NCBI RefSeq assembly: GCF_002994745.2 | Contig: NC_037090.1 | Span: 19,642,001 to 19,706,000, forward strand | Direction: 5' to 3' | Length of the DNA: 64,000 nucleotides | Origin: Rosa chinensis | Lineage: Eukaryota; Streptophyta; Magnoliopsida; Rosales; Rosaceae | Part shown: positions 11,787 through 24,639 of the stretch, one piece after another | Layout of the letters: the number at the start of each line of letters is the position of its first letter | Numbering within the stretch: position 1 is the stretch's first letter | Program-made: the position numbers and the translations under genes | The notes under the pieces: model-generated | Database searches by the model: none | Told to the model about the DNA's origin: nothing | Seen by the model: the letters and a program-made list of their open reading frames with translations, nothing else

Positions 11787-12207
11787 GTTCCACATCTCCA
11801 CTTTCCGGCTCTGCCTCTGTGGCTCTTTTTGCATCGCCAACTACTCCAGCGACTGTGGCCAAGCTCTCCGTCGCCAACTCCATCCCAATCTACTTTCTCT
11901 CTGCATATCGGCTCAGCCTCTGCAGCTTCTTCTACATCTTTGACGACTCATTGACTCCGGCGACTGTGGCTGAGCTCACCGCCATTGACTTCATCCCCTC
12001 TGAGTCAAGTTTCTGATTGCTCTGAAGCTTTTGATGGTTGACTTGGTTGAGTTGGATGTTGTTCTAATGTTGCAAATTCTAAATCTTTACATATCTTTTT
12101 TCAATCCAAGCAGTGAAATTTAAAATACACATTTCAATTCTGCAGATTTTAAATACATAAGATTTGAAACTCAAATCCAAATCAAAATTCTGTTTCCAAA
12201 CGGGGCC
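11498..12207. mobile_element. PIF/Harbinger-like non-autonomous element
   Basis: The left end GGTCCCATTTGGAT and the right end, reverse-complemented, GGCCCCGTTTGGAA form terminal inverted repeats. They are flanked by TAA on each side (11495-11497 and 12208-12210). The three-base TAA/TTA target and GGNCC..TTTGG ends are typical of Tourist-type MITEs. Inside is a (CT)n microsatellite (about 11733-11783) and a C-rich segment resembling captured genic sequence (GCGACTGTGGC occurs twice), with no convincing protein. Confidence 0.75.
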
Positions 12208-12210
12208 TAA

Positions 12211-12800
12211 GTTAATTGTATACGTAAGCTGAAAATGGATGGTAGTGGATTTTTTTTTGTGAAAGAAAGGCTGGTGCAGCTGTCTTCAAGCCTTGATTAA
12301 TGAAACTGTTGAATACAAGGGGGGGGGGGGACATTGAACCTAAACCCCTTATTAGAATAAACATCTAGAGAACATCCCTAAATAATATTGGGAGACTCTA
12401 CAAAATACATGTATTCTAACAAGCACCAATTACCAAAGAGTGTGCACTGCTGGTTACTCCATTTGCTTTGACATAGCGGTGACACATTGAAAAGATAACT
12501 CATTACAACGAAGCATAATTACTAAAATCACAACTTTCCTACTATGTTGCCGCTAGAAAATAACTCCGATCACACTTAGTTTCATTCTGCCACTAGGAGC
12601 TTGCGACCATTTAAAAATGGATCACCTCCTCACTAGATAGGCCAGATAAGGCACTAAGAGTGCAGGCAAGAACATTTAGCCGAACTAGCCCTACAAGATA
12701 CATGCAGGGATTTATTACAAGCCAAAGGCGAGATAACACTAACCAAATAAAATAAACAAAACTAAAAATATAAATAATAAGACCAGCCCAAGCCAGGAGA
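12211..12800. other. Intergenic, no gene seen
   Basis: Contains a G12 run (about 12319-12330) followed by ACATTGAACC, a context also seen at LINE 3' ends elsewhere in this window, so part may be an old LINE tail. No domain or open frame is supported. Confidence 0.35.
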
Positions 12801-12850
12801 ATTTTTTTTCTTAGTAACTCAATAAATATTAATACTCAAGGATAGGCTTT

Positions 12851-13249
12851 AATGAGGACCACTATAGTGAGGATTAGTTGAAAACTTTTTTATTAGACCT
12901 AGTTTTCAATTACATTTTGGCAAATGAACTATTAGATGTTTAGATATTTATGAGTAGATCATTTCTGCAAATTTTCAACCAAATTGGAAATTGTTAAGAC
13001 ATTTATACTAATGATTTATCATTTATGAACATGAACTGTTCAAATTTGACAGATTTGGTTCGTCCATTTATTTGATCTAGTTTGGTACCTTAACGATTAG
13101 CAATTCAGAAGAAAATTTTCAGAAATGATCTACTCATGCATACATAAACATTTAATTGTTGATTTGCCATAATGTAATCGATAAGTCGGTCTCCCAAACC
13201 GTTGATTAGAAAGTCATCAACTAATCCTTATTTTAGTGATCCTCATTAA
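12851..13249. repeat. Fold-back MITE, arms about 195 bp (copy in duplication A)
   Basis: The left arm begins TTAATGAGGACCACTA; the right arm reverse-complemented begins TTAATGAGGATCACTA, and similarity runs to the centre (GAGTAGATCATTTCTG occurs in both arms). Near-identical ACTCAATAAATAYTAATA strings lie on both sides (about 12817 and 13260). The same element is at 38871-39275, and a related fold-back is at 24958-25368. Confidence 0.75.
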
Positions 13250-13277
13250 AAGGGCTCACACTCAATAAATACTAATA

Positions 13278-13505
13278 TGTTTTAGGGAAACGATATTTGA
13301 GAGAGAATTGCTGTGTGTTCTCATTGATAATAGGGGCCTCTTTATATAGAGGATTACAATGCATAGAATCTGAATTGTACAAGGAAATGTAATCATACAA
13401 TGAATGAATATCTCTAAGATATTCTCTCTAGTTAAAACCCTATTACCACTTGGTCAAGTAACCTAGAGTTTTGGCCAGACACACAAATAGGGATTTACTT
13501 GAACA
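13278..13505 (-). repeat. Copia-1 3' LTR
   Basis: 228 bp. Contains the TTTATATAGAGG motif (reverse complement CCTCTATATAAA), a TATA box when read on the minus strand. It lacks a short AAGATATTCTC duplication found in the other LTR. Confidence 0.9.
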
Positions 13506-13739
13506 CTCCCCCTTGTGTCGCCCAAACATGGTGCTCCTCTCGTTGCCTCATTAAAAACCTTGCCAAGTAACAAAAACCCAGTGGGACAAAAATAACCTCG
13601 GTCGAAGGGGAAAAAGAGCACAACACACCATTCACGTTTCGAGACCATACATGTAGACACCTCCCCCTGACGATTACAGTAATTGGAGTACGGATAACTT
13701 CCGCAAACGATGCTACCAACATGTTTCTCGAAAGTGGAA

Positions 13740-16700
13740 TTTAGGCAATGACTTAGTGAGCAAGTCTGCCATACTGTCCTCAGATCGAACCTAGTTCACT
13801 TTGATTTTGAGGGGAGTTTGTTATTGCTGATTATATTTGGTGTTGTCGCTTTTGATGTAGCATTTGCTTCATTTGTTCAAATCAAGCAGCATTATCCTAA
13901 ATGCTCGAAGGCTCATCTGTGGTAGACTTCAAACCACAATTGTTCGAACATGCGTAATTATGGATCCAATCCATATACATTCACAAACCACTTCGTGAAT
14001 AGCAAGAATTTCTGCATTATTCGAAGATATAGTGACTAAGGTCTGTTCTGTAGACCTCCAAGATATTACGGTCTTATCCTATGGTGAACACTTAACCAGT
14101 TTGGAATGACCTTTGTATGGGTCAGAGAGATACCCAAGATCAGCAAAACCTTCCAAAACACTTATGTTGTTTTGAGATGGGGATAGTGGACGCAGGCCAG
14201 TGTTGCCGGCGTTCCTGGTGTGTGATGGGTCTGAATCCATCATCTCTCTGTAGGGATAGAACGAGCTCATATCAATTGTACATCTCAAGTACCGAAAGAT
14301 ATCTTTTACACAAATCTAATGGCGTCGCGTTGGCGCAGAGCTATACCTTAACTAACAAGTTCACTGCAAATGAGATGTCGGTCTTGTGCATTGAGCTAAG
14401 TACAATAATGCGCCTATTATACTCAAGTAAGTCACTTCTGCCTCTAGCACATCTTCGTCATCATCCTTCAGACGAAGATGATCATTTTCAAGATCAAGAC
14501 TAAGGATAATCATAGGGGTGCTTGAAGGTTTGACCTTGTCAAAATGCCTAAGCATCTATCAGCACGATGCTCAAGTTCCAAACTGAGGCATAATCGTGTT
14601 CTCCCAAAATTATTCATCTCAAACTCGGATTTGAAGTGTTCAGCGGTTTCCCTTAATTCTTTAAGGGCTTCTAATGAAGATCATGTCCAACATGAACCGC
14701 GATGAAATCCGAAACTTGTTATGGAAATGCGTGGGCATATCCCTTCCCAATTAAGTAGTCATTTTAGCGAGCATTTCAACCTCTTTGTAAATGCGCTGTG
14801 TGGTCTAGAGCCACTGACTTGGGTAAATGAAGTTCACCATGAACCTTCATGTATATTCCGTATCTAGATCCCTATAGAGATACGTAGTGACCACATTTGT
14901 AAGCTGCATATTCAGTTATTCGGAAACTACCAAACTGATAAGGTAGTGGAGTGCAATGACATCTATTACGAGAGAATATGTCTCATCGTAGTCGATTTCA
15001 GGGCGTTTTATGAGAAGCCTTGCGCCATAAGGCGAGATTGCCATCTCTTTTTCTCATCACTCTTTCTAATGAAGACCCATTAGTCAATAGGTTTTATGTT
15101 AGGAGGTGTTGGCATCACTAGCTAGAATTCCTCTTCGTTAGAGAATCCATCTTAACCTAGATCACATCTTTCCATTTAGGCCAAATCTCTCTACGTTGGC
15201 ATTCATTCATCAACGAAGCGTGGTTTCGATATCATCGGACTCAACAAACTCATACGCAACTACATCAACAATTATGATGGAGTTTATATCCCACGTCTCA
15301 TGTACATTAGTATAATTTTCTTAGAGCTCTATATTATCAGGAATAGGTTCTAACGTTGAGGCGTCCCCCAACGATAACCCTAACCCGAAAGATTCCCATG
15401 AGACGGATTTTGAGTCTTGATGATCAAAGGATTGGAATGTGCCAAAGTGTCATTCGAACCCAAGGGCCTCCCACACATCCTAGCTGGGGCCATGACCTGT
15501 AACGCTAGAGTGCCACTCTCTTTGGCGTTGGCGCTATGCCTATCTCCATGTAGGGTGGCGCTACGTCCTCTCGTAGGGACGTACTTCCTTGTAGGCATGT
15601 TTGCAGCATATTTGTGTGATCTCGTCACTTTAACAAGGATAGAGATGAGACATACTGGGGACATGCCACTACAATTCATGTCGTTCCTGCTGAACATCTG
15701 TGTTCTTATCTCCCCCTAACGACGGGAAGATTGTCTCATCAAAGTGACAACCAGCAAATCTAGCGGTAATGAGATCACCTTGCAGGGGAATTAAGTGGTG
15801 GACTATTGTTAGAGTCTTAAATCCAAAGTAGTTGCCCATTCGTCTGTAAGGACCCGTTTTAGAGCGTTGTGGCAGCACAATTGGCACATAAAGGCACACT
15901 CAAATTTGCGTAAGTACTATACTTGTACCCAGTCATTAGCTGTAAAGCAGAGGTACATTGAGTGGCGGTGGGTCGTAAACGAATCAGCATAGCTGCATGT
16001 GATATTGTATCACCCCAAGTGGATATAAGGAAATTAGTGCGTATTACCAATGTCTGGACTACCATCGTAGTCATTTCCGCGAGACCAATTGGGTGTGTTC
16101 ATGGGAATATAATATCTAACATTAGTCCCAATGCAATAACCATCGAAAGTCTTCGATGTAAACTCTCTAGCATTGTCAAGTCCAATTGACGGAAGAGGAT
16201 GATTTGGAGAGTGAGCCCGTTGTCATATGATATGTGCTAGAAGTGTAGCATAAGCAGCATTTATAGGTGGACAATGACATAACACGTGACCAGTGTGTTT
16301 ACGTGTCAACCAATATCATGAGATATTTAAACGTCCGCAAGTTAGTTGAACTAGTCCACAAAATCCCTACGGATTCTATGTCAGAACGTAATGAGTATTT
16401 TCATATCCTTTGCATAGGACGGTCTCAGTCCTAATTTCCCTAAGGAACGGGCTTTGTAAAACTAGCGAGAGGCTTTAAAAGCAACCAATAAGAATTTTGG
16501 TTAGGCTTGAGCGTCTGAAACGCTATTTGAAGCAAGTTGGTGATTGCAGCATCACCTGGAGTGCCATTACTATGATGGATGCTATCCATGGTGTCATGGA
16601 TAGGGACTGTGCCAGCCCTAGGTTGGTGGTGGACGGAGGCGGTGCCCTAGGCAGCAGTGTCAGTTACACTTAGTCCAGAAATCAACTTTTGATCCATGCT

Positions 16701-16970
16701 TCATTTCGCTCGATAGAAAAGATGTCCATGTAAAGTCTTTAATAGATGGATCATCATATCATGACCAGGATGACCTATCATGTCGTGACAAAGCCAATAT
16801 GTGTCTAAATCCAAGAGATCTTCTCTCATAACTTTATTGGATTTAATAGCTTGAATAGTGACATAAAGTCCACTAGAGAGACACATAAACTTCTCTAAGA
16901 TGCGCCTTTGTTCGCAATCATTAGAAGTATTGCAAAGAAACTCATTTCCATTCTCTACATGTGTTTTCAC
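13740..16970 (-). pseudogene. Copia-1 pol remnant (GAG pre-integrase, integrase, RT, RNase H)
   Basis: The pre-integrase motif is MIGHPGHDMMIHLLK (about 16790-16740). Further along are an RNase-H-proximal RT segment with SIIGALLYLAQCTRPT (about 14420-14370) and fragments such as GFADLGYLSDPYKGHS (14130). Intervening sequence is full of frameshifts and stops, so no functional polyprotein can be read. Confidence 0.75.
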
Positions 16971-17535
16971 ATGGAATCCGTTGGCAATTCATAGGTACGA
17001 TTTTCCCTAGGAGCGTAGAGAGTTTTTGTGACAGTAATCAAGGTGCCATTTGGCAGAGGGAACTTGGGCTATACCATGTCCTTAAATTAATATCGATGAC
17101 CCAGCCATCATAGTCGCAAAAGTAATATACTCAGAATCAAAATTGAGTCATCATGAGAAGAACTCGAAATTTTATTTATAAGCCAACTGAGTTACATCAT
17201 TGTCTCTTTGACCAAAGAAAATCTTATACAAAATGCTAGCAAATGCAAAACAATGGTAGTCATCTAACTTCTTTCGGTAATTCCAAAATAAATGTGACCA
17301 GGTGAGTAGAGAAATGTTGGTGGAGCAAAGCTCGCTTAAGTACCACTAATCTCATAACCTTCCTAGACATCACACTTACTTTGGGTGAGCCTACTTTGAA
17401 GAAAGACTGAACCATTGGCATCTACTACAAAAATATATAGCAATTGCCTATTACATCTCTTGGAAAAATAAAGACTTAAAATAAAATTGGCGATCTATTG
17501 ATCCTGGCCAGATTTGCAGTCTTCAACCCTTCACT

Positions 17536-18678
17536 CTAGATCATCTTCTTGATCTTCTTGTTCCACATAATGAGCTTCTCTTGCTTAACAATATGCTTTG
17601 TAGGCGGTGACAATTTCTTCACGAGCTCTACAAATGTGTGCCCAATGATTAGACACTCCACATCGAGAACATACATCTCTTTGCTCAAACTCCATTGATT
17701 GAGGCGCTTTGAAAGCGTCATTTAGATGGCTCTTAGTGTTGGTGGCGCCACCAACATGGCCAGAGGCGTTGCCTCCCTCTCTCTTTCCACGTTGACCTAT
17801 TCGGTTCCGTGTTTGCCTATTTTGGCGGTTACCTTCCCAAGTAGAGCGATTATATGGAGCAGAACGTCCAAATGTATCCCTAAGATTATGGTTTCGCTCT
17901 TGGCGGCCTCTCTTTGGGGTGCGACTATAATTGGATTCTAGAATATGCTATGTTCCCACGGATCTCGAATTATAGTTCTTCACAAGGATGTTGTCATGCT
18001 TTTCAGCAACATTCATAGCTCCAATGAGCTCTTGAAACCTTGTGATCCGTCTTGCAGTCACATCCATTCGATAGTTCTTAGCAACCATCAATGCAGAGAC
18101 AGGGAAGGTAGAGAGAGTATTCTAAATCAACATCACATTTGTGATTTCTTTACCACAAAATGCCATTAAGGATTTAATGTGAAGTGCTTCCGAGTTGTAG
18201 TCAAGAATTGACTTGAAATCACAAAAGCGGAGGCTATGCCATCTCATTTCTGGGTCAGGAAGCATGGAGTCACGGATGTTGCCAAATCTTTCTTCGAGTG
18301 AGACCCACAACCTTATGGGTCTTCTTCATTCATACATTCGTACTGGAGTGAATCATCCATATGACGAGTCATTAGGATAATGGCTTTCGCCTTATTTGCC
18401 TCTAAGGCTGCTCTATTTGCTTCCAAAGCTTGAGTTTGCTTAACAGTTAGTACGTCTTGGCTAGGCTCGAGAATCGTATCTAGGATTCCATCGGCTTTGA
18501 GATGCTGGCGGACATCACGAACCCACCTATGATATCCAGAGGCAGTTGTTCCCAATAGAGCAAAGTCCAATTTGTTCAGGTTACTCATCCTGAAAGAGAA
18601 CAAGAAATTAGAGTTAGTTTTGGAGCGTAAAAGGCTACCATGAAAACATATAAAATTTCTGAGCATAGTTACTCCCAA
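17536..18678 (-). pseudogene. Copia-1 gag remnant with CCHC zinc knuckle
   Basis: From 18590 leftwards: MSNLNKLDFALLG, YHRWVRDVRQHLKADGI and MTRHMDDSLQYEC, typical of plant Copia gag, then a frameshifted continuation MWVSLEERFGNIRDSMLP (18310). A CX2CX4HX4C knuckle (CSRCGVSNHWAHIC) is readable at about 17680-17635 on the minus strand. Broken by several frameshifts. Confidence 0.75.
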
Positions 18679-19632
18679 GAAATTAGGAATTTTTTAGCGT
18701 AATTGCTTCTAAGAAATTCAATTCCAAGAGGTATTAGATTAAATCGAAACAATGAAGTAAGTGGTCGATCATAAATTCTCTACAAACTCTAAGTTTGGAG
18801 ATCTCAACAAGCTCCAAGCTTAGAGTGAGCACGAACCCCCACAGTTCGGCTTAATTAGGTCTCCCCTGTGATGAAGAAAGTGGGGTAGAAGAAGGGATGT
18901 TGCAAGTCCCTGAGAAAAAGAAGAGAAATTGAATAAAAACTCAAAAACGGGAACTTTTAGTAAAAATTACCTTGAAATAGGTCGCCGGAAAAAAAATCGT
19001 AGGAAAAAGAGCCCCAGAAAACTGGCCGAAAAAGAGCCCAGAAAAGTGGCATGCGGTCGTTGACTGGCGTTGACCAGGAGCTGACGTGACAGTGGGTCCC
19101 TGGATGCTGACGTGGCAGTAGGTCCCCGGATGCTGACGTGGCGACTGACTGTTCTGCTGACGTGGCTGTGGGGTTTGGTGCTGATGTGGTTGTGGGCCTG
19201 TGTTGGTGGGAGAGGCCTTGGGCTTGGGCTTCTGGGCTTCCTTTCCTTTCCCTTTTTTTTTTTTCTCTTTCTTCTGCCAGTTTTTCTGTTGCATAATCAG
19301 GCGGCTGGTTCAGGAAGATTTAGGCCGATTTTTGGACTTTTTCTTCCCGTTCCTGAATCTTCAGATCAAGGGGCTTCTGCTACCACATTTTGGTGGAAAT
19401 TGGAGGTCCGGAAGATGGTGAACGGTGTAATATTTTTTGCGGGTTGTATGAAGCTTCCGGTGGCCGGTTCTGGTGGTTCCGCCGCCGGTTATGAGTTCCT
19501 GGGGTAGAGCTCTTCAGGTTGTGTGGCGGAGGTAGAAAAGGGTTCAAGGTTTTGTATTCGGATTTAAGGTTTTAGCTTCTTGAATCAGGATTTGGATATT
19601 TGTTTCAGGGTTAGGGCTTCGTGCTGATAACG

Positions 19633-19886
19633 TGTTTTAGGGAAACGATATTTGAGAGAGAATTGCCGTGTGTTCTCATTGATAATAGGGGCCTCTTTAT
19701 ATAGAGGATTACAATGCATAGAATCTGAATTGTACAAGGAAATGTAATCATACAATGAATGAATATCTCTAAGATATTCTCTCTCTAAGATATTCTCCGA
19801 GATTCTCTCTAATTAAAACCCTATTACCACTAGGTCAAGTAACCTAGAGTTTGGGCCACACACACAAATAAGGATTTATTTGAACA
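19633..19886 (-). repeat. Copia-1 5' LTR
   Basis: 254 bp, about 26 bp longer than its partner because of a local duplication of CTCTAAGATATTCTC. Otherwise nearly identical by eye. Confidence 0.9.
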
Positions 19887-19923
19887 TAATACTAATACAA
19901 ATTAATACCCACAGGAGTCACAG

Positions 19924-20558
19924 TCTAGGGCGTAGCCAGATGGTAGGCTGTCTGGGCTGTAGCCTAGATAAGATTTTTGCCCAAAAAGTCATAAGTATAT
20001 GTATATTTCCCTTCTGCCCATAATAGCCCAAAGAAGAAGAAAAAAAAAATTATCTGGAGCTACTCCACCGAGTCCTCAACAGCAGTACGACACAGCAGGT
20101 CAGTTGCTGCTTACTTGCTTAGTTGAACGATTGAACGCTTGAACCCACAAACTCCCGAAGGAAATCACCGTGAGTCCATGATGTCCGGCAACGACCCCGA
20201 GCCGCCCCGGTAATTTAGAGATTTAAAGTCCTATTTGGGGGTCATAGATTCACAGGTACAGAAACTCTATCTTTCATCTTCATGGGGATCATTTAAATTC
20301 GGATTTGAGGAAATCCCATGAATCTACGCTAAATTTCTGGCAACAATCTTGAAGCCCAATTGTTGGGTTTGTAGGTTTAATCTGAAAAGCTCTAATCTTT
20401 GAAATCATCTGGTCGGTTTGTGGTTTTGTTGTAGGCAGACATATTGCTGCTGCGTTTGGATGGAATTCACGGCATGCTCTAGTCTCTAGAGGTGCTTGAT
20501 CAAATTTTTGTGCACTTCTAATTAGCCTAGACAAGAATCGGTTCCTAAATCCGCCACT
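19924..20558. mobile_element. hAT-like insertion in duplication copy A
   Basis: Flanked by perfect 8-bp repeats AGTCACAG (19916-19923 and 20559-20566). Copy B has a single uninterrupted GAGTCACATTTGAACTTTGG at the matching place (about 39320). The left end TCTAGGGCGTAGCCAG and the right end (reverse complement AGTGGCGGATTTAGG) resemble the CAGTGGCGGAGCCAGG ends of one plant hAT group, but are diverged. No transposase is visible in the 635 bp. Confidence 0.75.
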
Positions 20559-20566
20559 AGTCACAG

Positions 20567-20872
20567 TGGAACTTTGGGGTGTTCTTTATGGCCTTCAACT
20601 GACATAAGATCCGGGTTACCCAAAAGTACAAGTACAATCGTGCTCGGCTGCTACTATCTCTTGAATCTGTTCATTGCCTCTGTCTTCACTTGCCACAATA
20701 ATCAAGGCTTGTCAAGCTCTACTTCACAAAGATTGGTGCTTTAGTGTGAGTCACAAATCTACAGCCAGCGAAACTTTGTTGCTGATTTTATTGCTAGTTT
20801 TGCTTCATCTCTAGACATGGGGCTCACCATAGTGGATGCTCCTCTGCTCTCCTGTGAGCTGTTCGTTCCTTG
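20567..20872 (+). pseudogene. LINE RNase H domain fragment
   Basis: Two frames together give VELWGVLYGLQL, DPGYPKVQVQS, ATIIKACQALLHKDWCFSVSH and RNFVADFIASFASSLDMGL. These correspond in order to the RNase H domain at the end of plant L1-type ORF2. Stops and a frameshift make it a pseudogene. Copy B keeps only the first about 85 bp (39329-39415), then joins sequence matching 21580 here, so copy B has lost about 0.93 kb. Confidence 0.7.
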
Positions 20873-20899
20873 AGGATTTGTTCTTGAGGGTGTATGTAT

Positions 20900-21629
20900 G
20901 TATATATAATTAATGCTCCGGCGAAAAAGGACTGGATTTGGCGATACGAGATTGATGACAAAACTCATATCAACGAAAATCTCTTCGCCAATGATTATGT
21001 CTATATATAATTAGTTCTTTCTTAGGCCTTAGTTGTGAACATGGTATGAGAATTTCCAAAAACAGAGATGTGTATTTAACATTTAGAGGGATGTATATAA
21101 AACTACTCTTTTCGCGGCTAACCTCGATCCATGGTTCCTTTGACTGTTTGAAGTAAAGGCATATATGCACATCTCTTGTTACAAGTATGCAACATTGATG
21201 TTGGTTGTTTGCTACTCTGCCATCTTTCTTCAGCATCGCCTTCATCCTAATGTATGGGTGATGATACAAATTAGTTTCATCTAGCTAGGTTCATTGCCTA
21301 ACTACTCTTAAAACCAAGTACACTTCCAAGTAAATGAATCCCGTACCAACCGACAACTTATCCACATAATTATAAACGAGCAAAATTCTCACTGAATACT
21401 TAATCAGTGTTAACATATTGAAGAATCAAGCAAACAAGTTTAGGGATCAATTATTAGAAATCGTCTTTTCTTATTTATTGGAAGTTATCAGATCTGTTAC
21501 ACTGTTAAGCACGCACCTTAAATAATACGTTATTATTTATATAACATCATATTTCATTGCTCAGCTGATATATACTACACCATGCATGACCATGGAGACA
21601 CTAGTAATTAAGCTAGTTTAGCCAAATTT
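20900..21629. other. 3' flank of laccase A, no gene seen
   Basis: AT-rich, with the short minus-strand frame 20970-21269 lacking any domain. Most of this stretch is missing downstream of laccase B. Confidence 0.45.
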
Positions 21630-23965
21630 TCAACACGGCGGCATGTCTGGTGGAGGGGGCGGCAACGTTTCATTTGGGTGTTTTCCATTCTTTACGATGA
21701 AGACGGTGTCCATTCCCCATGTTAGGTGACGTTCAAGATGACAGTGTAAATACCACACTCCTGAAATAGAAAAATATTTAGATATTAATTAGCAGCGAGC
21801 TGAGGTCAATAATACTAAATAAGATAATATATACTCAATTACCAGGATTTCTGGCCTTGAATCTGACAGCGGCCCATCCACTTAAGGGCACAGTAACTGT
21901 GTTCCTAAGAGGAGGATCAACAAGATTGAAGCTCAATGGGTCCTTTTTTACATCAAAATTCCCAAAGCCAGTTCCAACAATGTGGAAGCTATGGCCATGA
22001 AGATGCATGGGATGATCTATCCCAGCCACTAAATTTGTGTTTTGAAAAACAATTTCCACATCCGATCCATATTCCAAAACCTTCACCTTTGTGTCCCTCT
22101 CTGGTATTTCCAATATCAGAGGGAAGTCCTCAGCTGTGAAGTTAAAAATCAACGGTGGAAAATCTGGGAAACCCTCTTTATAAACCCCGTTGATATAGTA
22201 ATAGTAAGCTTGTAATATATCTACTCTCGGATCCACAAAGCTTATGTTGTTCATACTGGCAGCTAATCGCGTCCCATTGGGTCCTTCACAGGTTTGATTT
22301 CCAAGGCAAGGGAATGTGTTCACCGATACTGTTGAAACCATTCGAGTGGTGGTGGTTTTTACGACATCGGTTTGGTTAATGGCTAGGCTTTTAAGTCTAT
22401 TGAAAAAGCCAAAGGCTGCATTCGTGTTGTTATAGTAAGGAAGGTAGGGAAATGGAGCAGTTTTACCATTTCCATTGCCATCTTTGTATTCAACTATTGA
22501 TGTGGTTGTGGTGTTGTCAAAACCAATCGCTAGGTTACCTTGGTAAGCCCTAGCAGCCATGTAATAACGACCAGGTTGTTGGTCTGTGAACAACAGGGCA
22601 TCAATGGTTTGTCCAGGAGATATTGTGATGTAGGGTGTTGAGATTGGCGCGGTGTAGGCTGCGTCTGCTGCGACCACCGTCAGGTTATGGTTTGCGACTG
22701 AGAAGAAAAGGATGCTGTTCATGGCAGCGTTGACTATTCGGAGCAGATGGGTCTTGTTTTGGTCCACAGAGAGTTTGAATGTTTCTGCAGATTAATAAAG
22801 AAAGTGCATGGGAATATTAATTGCAGTATATATTGAGTTAGTAACATTTGCTAATTGTTGATTGCTTAACTGACCTGTTTCCCTGTGTAGTTCCTAAGGA
22901 CTATGGAGATTTAATTGATTAATACATACATATGTACCTGATTTTGAGCAAGGATAGAGGTCTCCTGGTTGACCATTGATGGTGTAAGCATCAGAAACAT
23001 TGGGAGTTCCTCCGGTTCTAACAAATTCATCAAGTACCTCCATTACATCACTTTTCCACCACTCACCTGCATTTTCAGCGGTATCATCATCAGTTTTTAG
23101 TTCTGATGTAAATTCATAAAATAAATAAAAAATTGAAAGAAAGGACGTCTAAAAGAGAGCAGCTTCCTGACTTGTTTATTTCTGTTCTTTTAGAAACTTG
23201 AGTACCAGAGACATAAAAAAAAGAACCAAAAAAAAAATAATAATAATAATTAGGATACCTAATATTATGGGAACTTCAGCATAGGGCTTGGGAAAAGGGT
23301 AGCTAGTTCCTGGTTTTGGATAGACAATAATTGCTCCATGAACCGTCGCCCGGGACCAATCACTATGAGCGTGCCACCAAAGGGTTCCTTCCTCAACAGA
23401 AAATATGATCTTCTGCCTGAAACTCCCACCCGGTTGAATACCACATTGTGTGATGTATTCAGGACCATCAGACCATGGATTCCTCGGTTGCTTGACTCCA
23501 TGCCTGCAGTTGTCCTCTATATTAGTTTGATTAAGAAAAAGTACTGTTTGTGCAAATGCTTTCTGAAATAATCAGTTGTTGAAGAAAGTCAAACAAATTG
23601 AAGTTATATATGTTTGTGTACCAGTGAATAGTGATGTTGTATCTGCCTCTGTTATGAACATTGACATAGACAATATCTCCTGCATAAGCTCGTAAAACTG
23701 GTCCCGGAAATTTTCCATTAACTGTCAATATTGACTTGGTGCTGCACAGCCTTGTATATGTGGATTCTTTCACCTATACAAGAGTTGAGAGTCATAAAGT
23801 AATTAACAAAGCAGTGCAGATATAATTGAAATGACAAGCTCAGGAACTAATTAAACAATTACGTACGACCCAATTATAATCGGCTGAAGCTTGGCGATGA
23901 AGGAAGAGTACTAGTAGAAATGATAAAGCCTGAAGTGCTGATTTCCACTTCTTAGCAGACCACAT
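21630..23965 (-). CDS. Laccase A (LacA), multicopper oxidase, six exons
   Basis: Exons, right to left: 23965-23867, 23773-23622, 23503-23259, 23066-22938, 22784-21843 and 21760-21630. All junctions are GT/AG and the sum is 1698 bp, 565 residues. The first five exon lengths (99/152/245/129/942) follow the standard plant laccase pattern. A signal peptide ([20 protein letters not shown]) implies secretion to the cell wall. Copper motifs are complete: [34 protein letters not shown] and [12 protein letters not shown]. The enzyme should oxidise phenolics or monolignols with O2 reduced to water. Many N-glycosylation sequons are present. The segment [20 protein letters not shown] suggests the LAC14/LAC15 neighbourhood, a low-confidence subgroup call. 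No defect is seen. Confidence 0.93.
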
Positions 23966-24041
23966 CTTCCTTAATTTGAATTGAATGCACAGTTGCTTTT
24001 GCTACAAATTGTTGGTGTTGAAAGCATTCTAGTTTGCTGAA

Positions 24042-24048
24042 TTTATAG
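24042..24048 (-). promoter_or_regulatory. TATA box of laccase A
   Basis: Minus-strand TTCTATAAATTC lies about 80 bases upstream of the ATG. The same motif at the same distance occurs upstream of laccase B. Confidence 0.6.
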
Positions 24049-24567
24049 AAGAGGAGGCAAGCTGATGAGAAGAGGGGCGGCCATTTTTCTTATTAGTTTA
24101 GTATTGCGTGATTATGACTATTTTTTTTTCTTACACAATGTTATTATTAATTAGTTCATCTTCGTGCCAATTAAATATTTTTAACACTCAAGTGTATATC
24201 AGATGCTTCATAATTTAAGTTTCACTTACATTTGTGTATTTATGCCAGAAATGAAGGTATCCATTTATCAAAAGACACGATGTACCGATCAAAACCTTAA
24301 TTGGCTAATCCGCGCGCACTTAATGCAGGATTAATTTAAAAGAAATCGACATTCACAGTTTGATTTCGTTAGTCTATGATAGGAGTTCATCGTTACACCA
24401 TTCGGATAATAATCATTATTTTAATTCAAAAGAAAAAATTTCTAAACATGTTTCTGGGAGTGGACATTATTTTCTAGATATATTCAGTAGTACGCTTCCC
24501 ATTTCAGCACGCAATAAATGAGCAACTAATGTACTCAAAGGGAGAACATCTTGGTTAACTGCCTAAG

Positions 24568-24639
24568 CTCTAGGCCCTAGCTAGTAGCTACCAAGTACGG
24601 ACACTCTAGGCCCTAGCTAGTAGCTACCAAGTACGGACA
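24568..24639. repeat. Perfect 36-bp tandem duplication
   Basis: CTCTAGGCCCTAGCTAGTAG...ACGGACA is present twice in a row (24568-24603, 24604-24639). Copy B of the segmental duplication has only one diverged unit. It abuts the left end of the next insertion. Confidence 0.9.

Larger units (their letters stand above)
13278..19886 (-). mobile_element. Copia LTR retrotransposon (Copia-1), decayed
   Basis: Direct LTRs of 228 and 254 bp start TGTTTTAGGG and end TTGAACA (plus strand), with the 5-bp duplication TAATA at 13273-13277 and 19887-19891. Coding remnants run on the minus strand, so the 5' LTR is the right one. On the minus strand, CGTTATCAGCACGAAGCCC follows the 5' LTR (primer-site position) and a purine tract CACAAGGGGGAG precedes the 3' LTR. 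The paralogous site in duplication copy B (about 39295) is uninterrupted, so this insertion is younger than the duplication. A member of the same family starts at 62992. Confidence 0.92.
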
